In this document: piece after piece, positions 19,801-22,281 of the stretch
Layout of the letters: each line of letters starts with the position of its first letter
Numbering within the stretch: position 1 is the first letter of the stretch
From: Nymphaea colorata
Taxonomy: Eukaryota; Streptophyta; Magnoliopsida; Nymphaeales; Nymphaeaceae
Assembly (NCBI RefSeq): GCF_008831285.2
Contig: NW_022205103.1
Location: forward strand, 1-22,281
Reading direction: 5' to 3'
DNA: 22,281 bases
Made by a program: the position numbers and the translations under genes
Notes under the pieces: model-generated
Databases searched by the model: none
Seen by the model: only the letters and a program-made list of their open reading frames with translations
Told to the model about the DNA's origin: nothing

Positions 19801-22155
19801 TTTGATCAACTTGAAACACATGGGGTCGGTCGATCGGATCTCCAACGGCTTGGCCAAAATGGCCAAGGTCATCTTCGACAACGAGGATAAGACTCAGCGA
19901 ATTGCCTGAGAAATTGCTGGAGAAATTGCTGGTGAACCTAAAAGAAGGAAATTTCACGAATATCTTAAGGAGGTCAGCAGGCGTACCCTACGCCTTCACC
20001 TGCCTGCTGAAGAGCGAAGCACTGAGACGCAAGCAAATGATAGAGAACACCATAAAGACCCTACTGTAGCTGAGCCAGTAGACCTCGGAAGCTCCGTTGA
20101 GCTTAAGATCCACTCTCTGAACATCCTCAAGTATCAAATGCAAAATATGTAGAAAATTGTTCCAAGACGGTGACTTGAAGGGCGACCTTGACCCGTACGT
20201 TTCTTCGGCTTTCATGTCGTCGATCCGTGGCTTTACTGGCGAGGAGTGGGGCGTGAGGAATTCCTCACTGATGCTATTCTCCGTGTTGGCGAATAGGACG
20301 GTGGGGATTAAGCCTATCTACAACTTGCTCTAATTCTTCCATCGTTGCCCCTAGCTGGTGGATTTCTTCACCCAGCAACTCTAGACAATGTAGCTAAACA
20401 CCATGTATCCTCCATTGTACCCGATCGTCCTGCTCCTTTCGAGGCTGCTCCCATTCGACCTCAAGGAAAAGCCCAAGATCAGCAACAAGAGCGAGCTAAA
20501 TTTGAAGCAAATCCGCAAGGATAAGCTTCTTGAGATGCTGCCCCTCATTGAGAGGGCGGGAAGGAATAACAATTTCATGGGGAGGGTTATGACCGCCAAG
20601 GCCATTCTGCCCTTCATGGAAATCAATGGAATCATACCCTATTGTCTCAACCTCTTGAAAGACATCGATTCAATCACCGGCAACAACGAAGTTCACTATA
20701 ACTGGCCACTGCCTACTACCTCCTTACTTCTCTCATAGAAATCACGCGTAATGCATCGCTTATTTAGAAGACCAAAAATACGAAGTGAAAATCGATGCCT
20801 CCATCACTCATGGCTTCTAGCAGGCCCTTTTCAAGATAACCAGCCTGATAATTCGAGGCCAATCCAGCGTGGTGACCGAAATGATGGTGAAGATAATCCA
20901 CCACGTGCTCCAGCACTACAAGTCCCACCTTCAGCATCACGAAAGATACCCCACCCTTTTACAGCAAATCTTCCAAGTGACCAAGACATCCTTAGAAACT
21001 ACTTCAACACTGCCAACCTGATCATCTCCCTGAATATGGGAGACTCAGTAGCCATCAAGTAGTGCCTCCACCTCCACAACTGGCTATTCGATTGCTTCGA
21101 TTAGGCCGAGAGGATGGGGAAGATAGTGGAGAACTATTCTGAGTTCTTGCATTTCCTGAAACTGCAAATATAACACAATCCGCAATACCTTCTCATCGCT
21201 GATACTGAAATCATAGAGGAGTACCTGTAGGGCATTGCCAACTACCTCAAGAAGGCTAAGAACAGCGAGAACCTGAACCAGACCATCGAGAGCGTGATCA
21301 AATGATCGACCTCTCCAAAATAGCCTCAGACAACATCCTGATCCAAGTCCTCCTCATCAGATCCATCCTGAAGATCGCTCCGGAAGGCCCCCTCCTGGCG
21401 AGCTGGAGAAGATCGAGCAGAGCACCAACAACCACTTCCTGAAGATCAGCATCTTCAAGTACGTCGAAAGCATCGATCGCCAGCATCCGCTGCTGCTCGT
21501 CCTGCTCAGGAAGTTCAGCAGGCCGGAGGAACTAGAGTAGCTCAGGCAGTGCTGCGTTGAGCATCTCTAAGTCTACCCGCAAGTGGAGGAGAGCCATTCC
21601 ATCGTCTATGTGAGACTGCTGGAGGACGAGGAGTATGAGATCCGGTATGAAACCTCAAAGATCCTATCGAAGAAGTTCGGACTCAGCGAGTTGAATGAGT
21701 AGGTGGTGAAGTACCACGTGCTGTAGCGACTTTCTGTGAAGGGATTTGAGGACCTGCTGTTGGAGGCTAGCGACTTCGAGACCAAGATAAAGAACAACGA
21801 GCAGGACCGCATCTTCTCCTACGACAAGCCAACAAGTACCGCAGTGATATCAGCAACGTGACCTACTGTCTCCTCAACAACAAGACCATCCTCAACTCTA
21901 GGGCATAACTCCCACAGATAATGGATAAATTGTTCTCACTAGCCAAGATCAGTGGATAATTTGCAAGGAACTGCGTTGACAAGTACGAGAGGGACATAAT
22001 AAATCGAAATGAGGTATGGATTTGCATATTCAGTTCCAGTTCGAAACCGTGGTGAGGCTGTTCCTGATGAGAGTGCCAGAGCTGGAAGAGCAATTCCAGC
22101 GGATATTCAACCAGCATCCACTCTCGAGAAAATATATCAACTGTATGCATGCTGA
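16897..22155 (+). CDS. THADA/Trm732 homologue (tRNA 2'-O-methylation cofactor)
   Basis: Code-6 frames form an alpha-helical repeat protein of about 1,750 residues, within the usual range for THADA (animal proteins just under 2,000, yeast Trm732 about 1,400). Diagnostic THADA/DUF2428 features: TLEFYRHSLKTSLPQYRKSY (near 18600); REAGLVFQSIGNMVG followed by YFYALINLKHMGSVDRISNG (19690-19850); RRSAGVPYAFTCLLKSE (from 19968); ELKIHSLNILK; and GFTGEEWGVRNSSLMLFSVL (from 20229). In yeast, Trm732 partners the methyltransferase Trm7 (FTSJ1 in human) for ribose methylation of position 32 in the tRNA anticodon loop; it is cytosolic. Start: ATG 16897 (MQMQK...) needs one extra A to join INNLKNPHRDFRPRFSYAEQ, so it is uncertain. 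Introns: 17134-17153, 20131-20152 and 22014-22033. About fifteen one-base breaks remain (for example near 17333, 18593, 18733, 19034, 20998, 21303, 21829). The stop is uncertain: TGA 22153-22155 needs one extra A near 22130. Confidence 0.85.
17134..17153 (+). other. Predicted 20-nt intron in THADA gene
   Basis: GTTAGA...ATAG with a T-rich interior. Removal joins DPKDEPQK to NFIVKYLTSLHVKEYVFGN exactly in frame. Confidence 0.8.
20131..20152 (+). other. Predicted 22-nt intron in THADA gene
   Basis: GTATCA...TGTAG. Removal joins the conserved IHSLNILK to KLFQDGDLKGDLDPYVSSAF, keeping THADA collinearity. Confidence 0.85.
22014..22033 (+). other. Predicted 20-nt intron in THADA gene
   Basis: GTATGG...TTCAG. 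Removal joins YERDIINRNE to FQFETVVRLFLMRVPELEEQ in frame. Confidence 0.8.
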
Positions 22156-22220
22156 TCAACCAATGTATCATCAATCACTAATACCAAATATAAACAATAC
22201 CATATCTTCACATCAAATTA
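22156..22220 (+). other. Short subtelomeric spacer
   Basis: About 65 nt of AT-rich sequence between the likely gene end and the telomere, holding any 3' UTR. Very short subtelomeres are typical of gene-dense ciliate macronuclear chromosomes. No repeat seen. Confidence 0.6.
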
Positions 22221-22281
22221 GGGGTTGGGGTTGGGGTTGGGGTTGGGGTTGGGGTTGGGGGGGGGGGTTGGGGTTGGGGTT
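22221..22281 (+). repeat. Telomere, GGGGTT repeats (chromosome end)
   Basis: Six GGGGTT units, then a run of 11 G plus TT (22257-22269), then two more GGGGTT units to the last base. The G-rich strand runs 5' to 3' outward, the correct orientation for a right chromosome end. G4T2 is the repeat of Tetrahymena-type and, in mixture with G3T3, of Paramecium telomeres; hypotrichs use G4T4. Confidence 0.97.

Noticed and set aside
1-22220. tRNA or rRNA genes
   Set aside because: I looked for T-arm-like GGTTCRA..CC and cloverleaf patterns in the gene-free intervals and found none convincing.

Overview
The window reads as the end of a ciliate macronuclear chromosome. Three signals agree. (1) The right edge is a telomere of GGGGTT repeats running out to the last base. 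(2) Long reading frames appear only when TAA and TAG are read as glutamine and TGA as the sole stop (ciliate nuclear code, table 6); every gene end I could place is TGA. (3) Frames are joined by ultra-short GT...AG introns of 20 or 22 nt. The repeat type excludes hypotrich GGGGTTTT telomeres and suits an oligohymenophorean-type ciliate. The very short introns are more Paramecium-like than Tetrahymena-like. I cannot name the species. A standard-code gene caller returns mostly shadows and fragments here.

Layout, left to right: an unidentified + strand gene entering from the left edge (1-869); a + strand gene with an EEIG1/EHBP1-like N-terminal C2 domain and a coiled-coil tail (about 943-2695); a - strand coiled-coil protein (2680-3721) converging on it; a large - strand unidentified protein with hydrophobic segments (4069-7654); a giant - strand protein (7807-12709) with a Pro/Thr-rich N-terminus, a roughly 900-residue array of a 16-residue charged helical repeat, a Gln-rich tail and a C-terminal CaaX-like CQLI; a small basic - strand protein (13002-13720); a small - strand helix-turn-helix protein (14592-14960); an AT-rich, apparently gene-free stretch (14961-16896); and a + strand THADA/Trm732 homologue (about 16897-22155) that ends some 65 nt before the telomere.

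Nearly all long genes are interrupted by one-base frame breaks that introns cannot explain. In the repeat array, where the expected unit is known, all six breaks are single-base losses in short homopolymers. This points to uncorrected long-read indels more than to pseudogenes, though real frameshifts cannot be excluded from one sequence. CDS coordinates below are therefore gene extents (introns and frame breaks included), not single open frames.

The genes do not form an operon or one pathway. Two or three look cytoskeletal or membrane-tethering (C2/coiled coil, coiled coil, lipidated helical rod), and one (THADA) belongs to tRNA anticodon-loop methylation.
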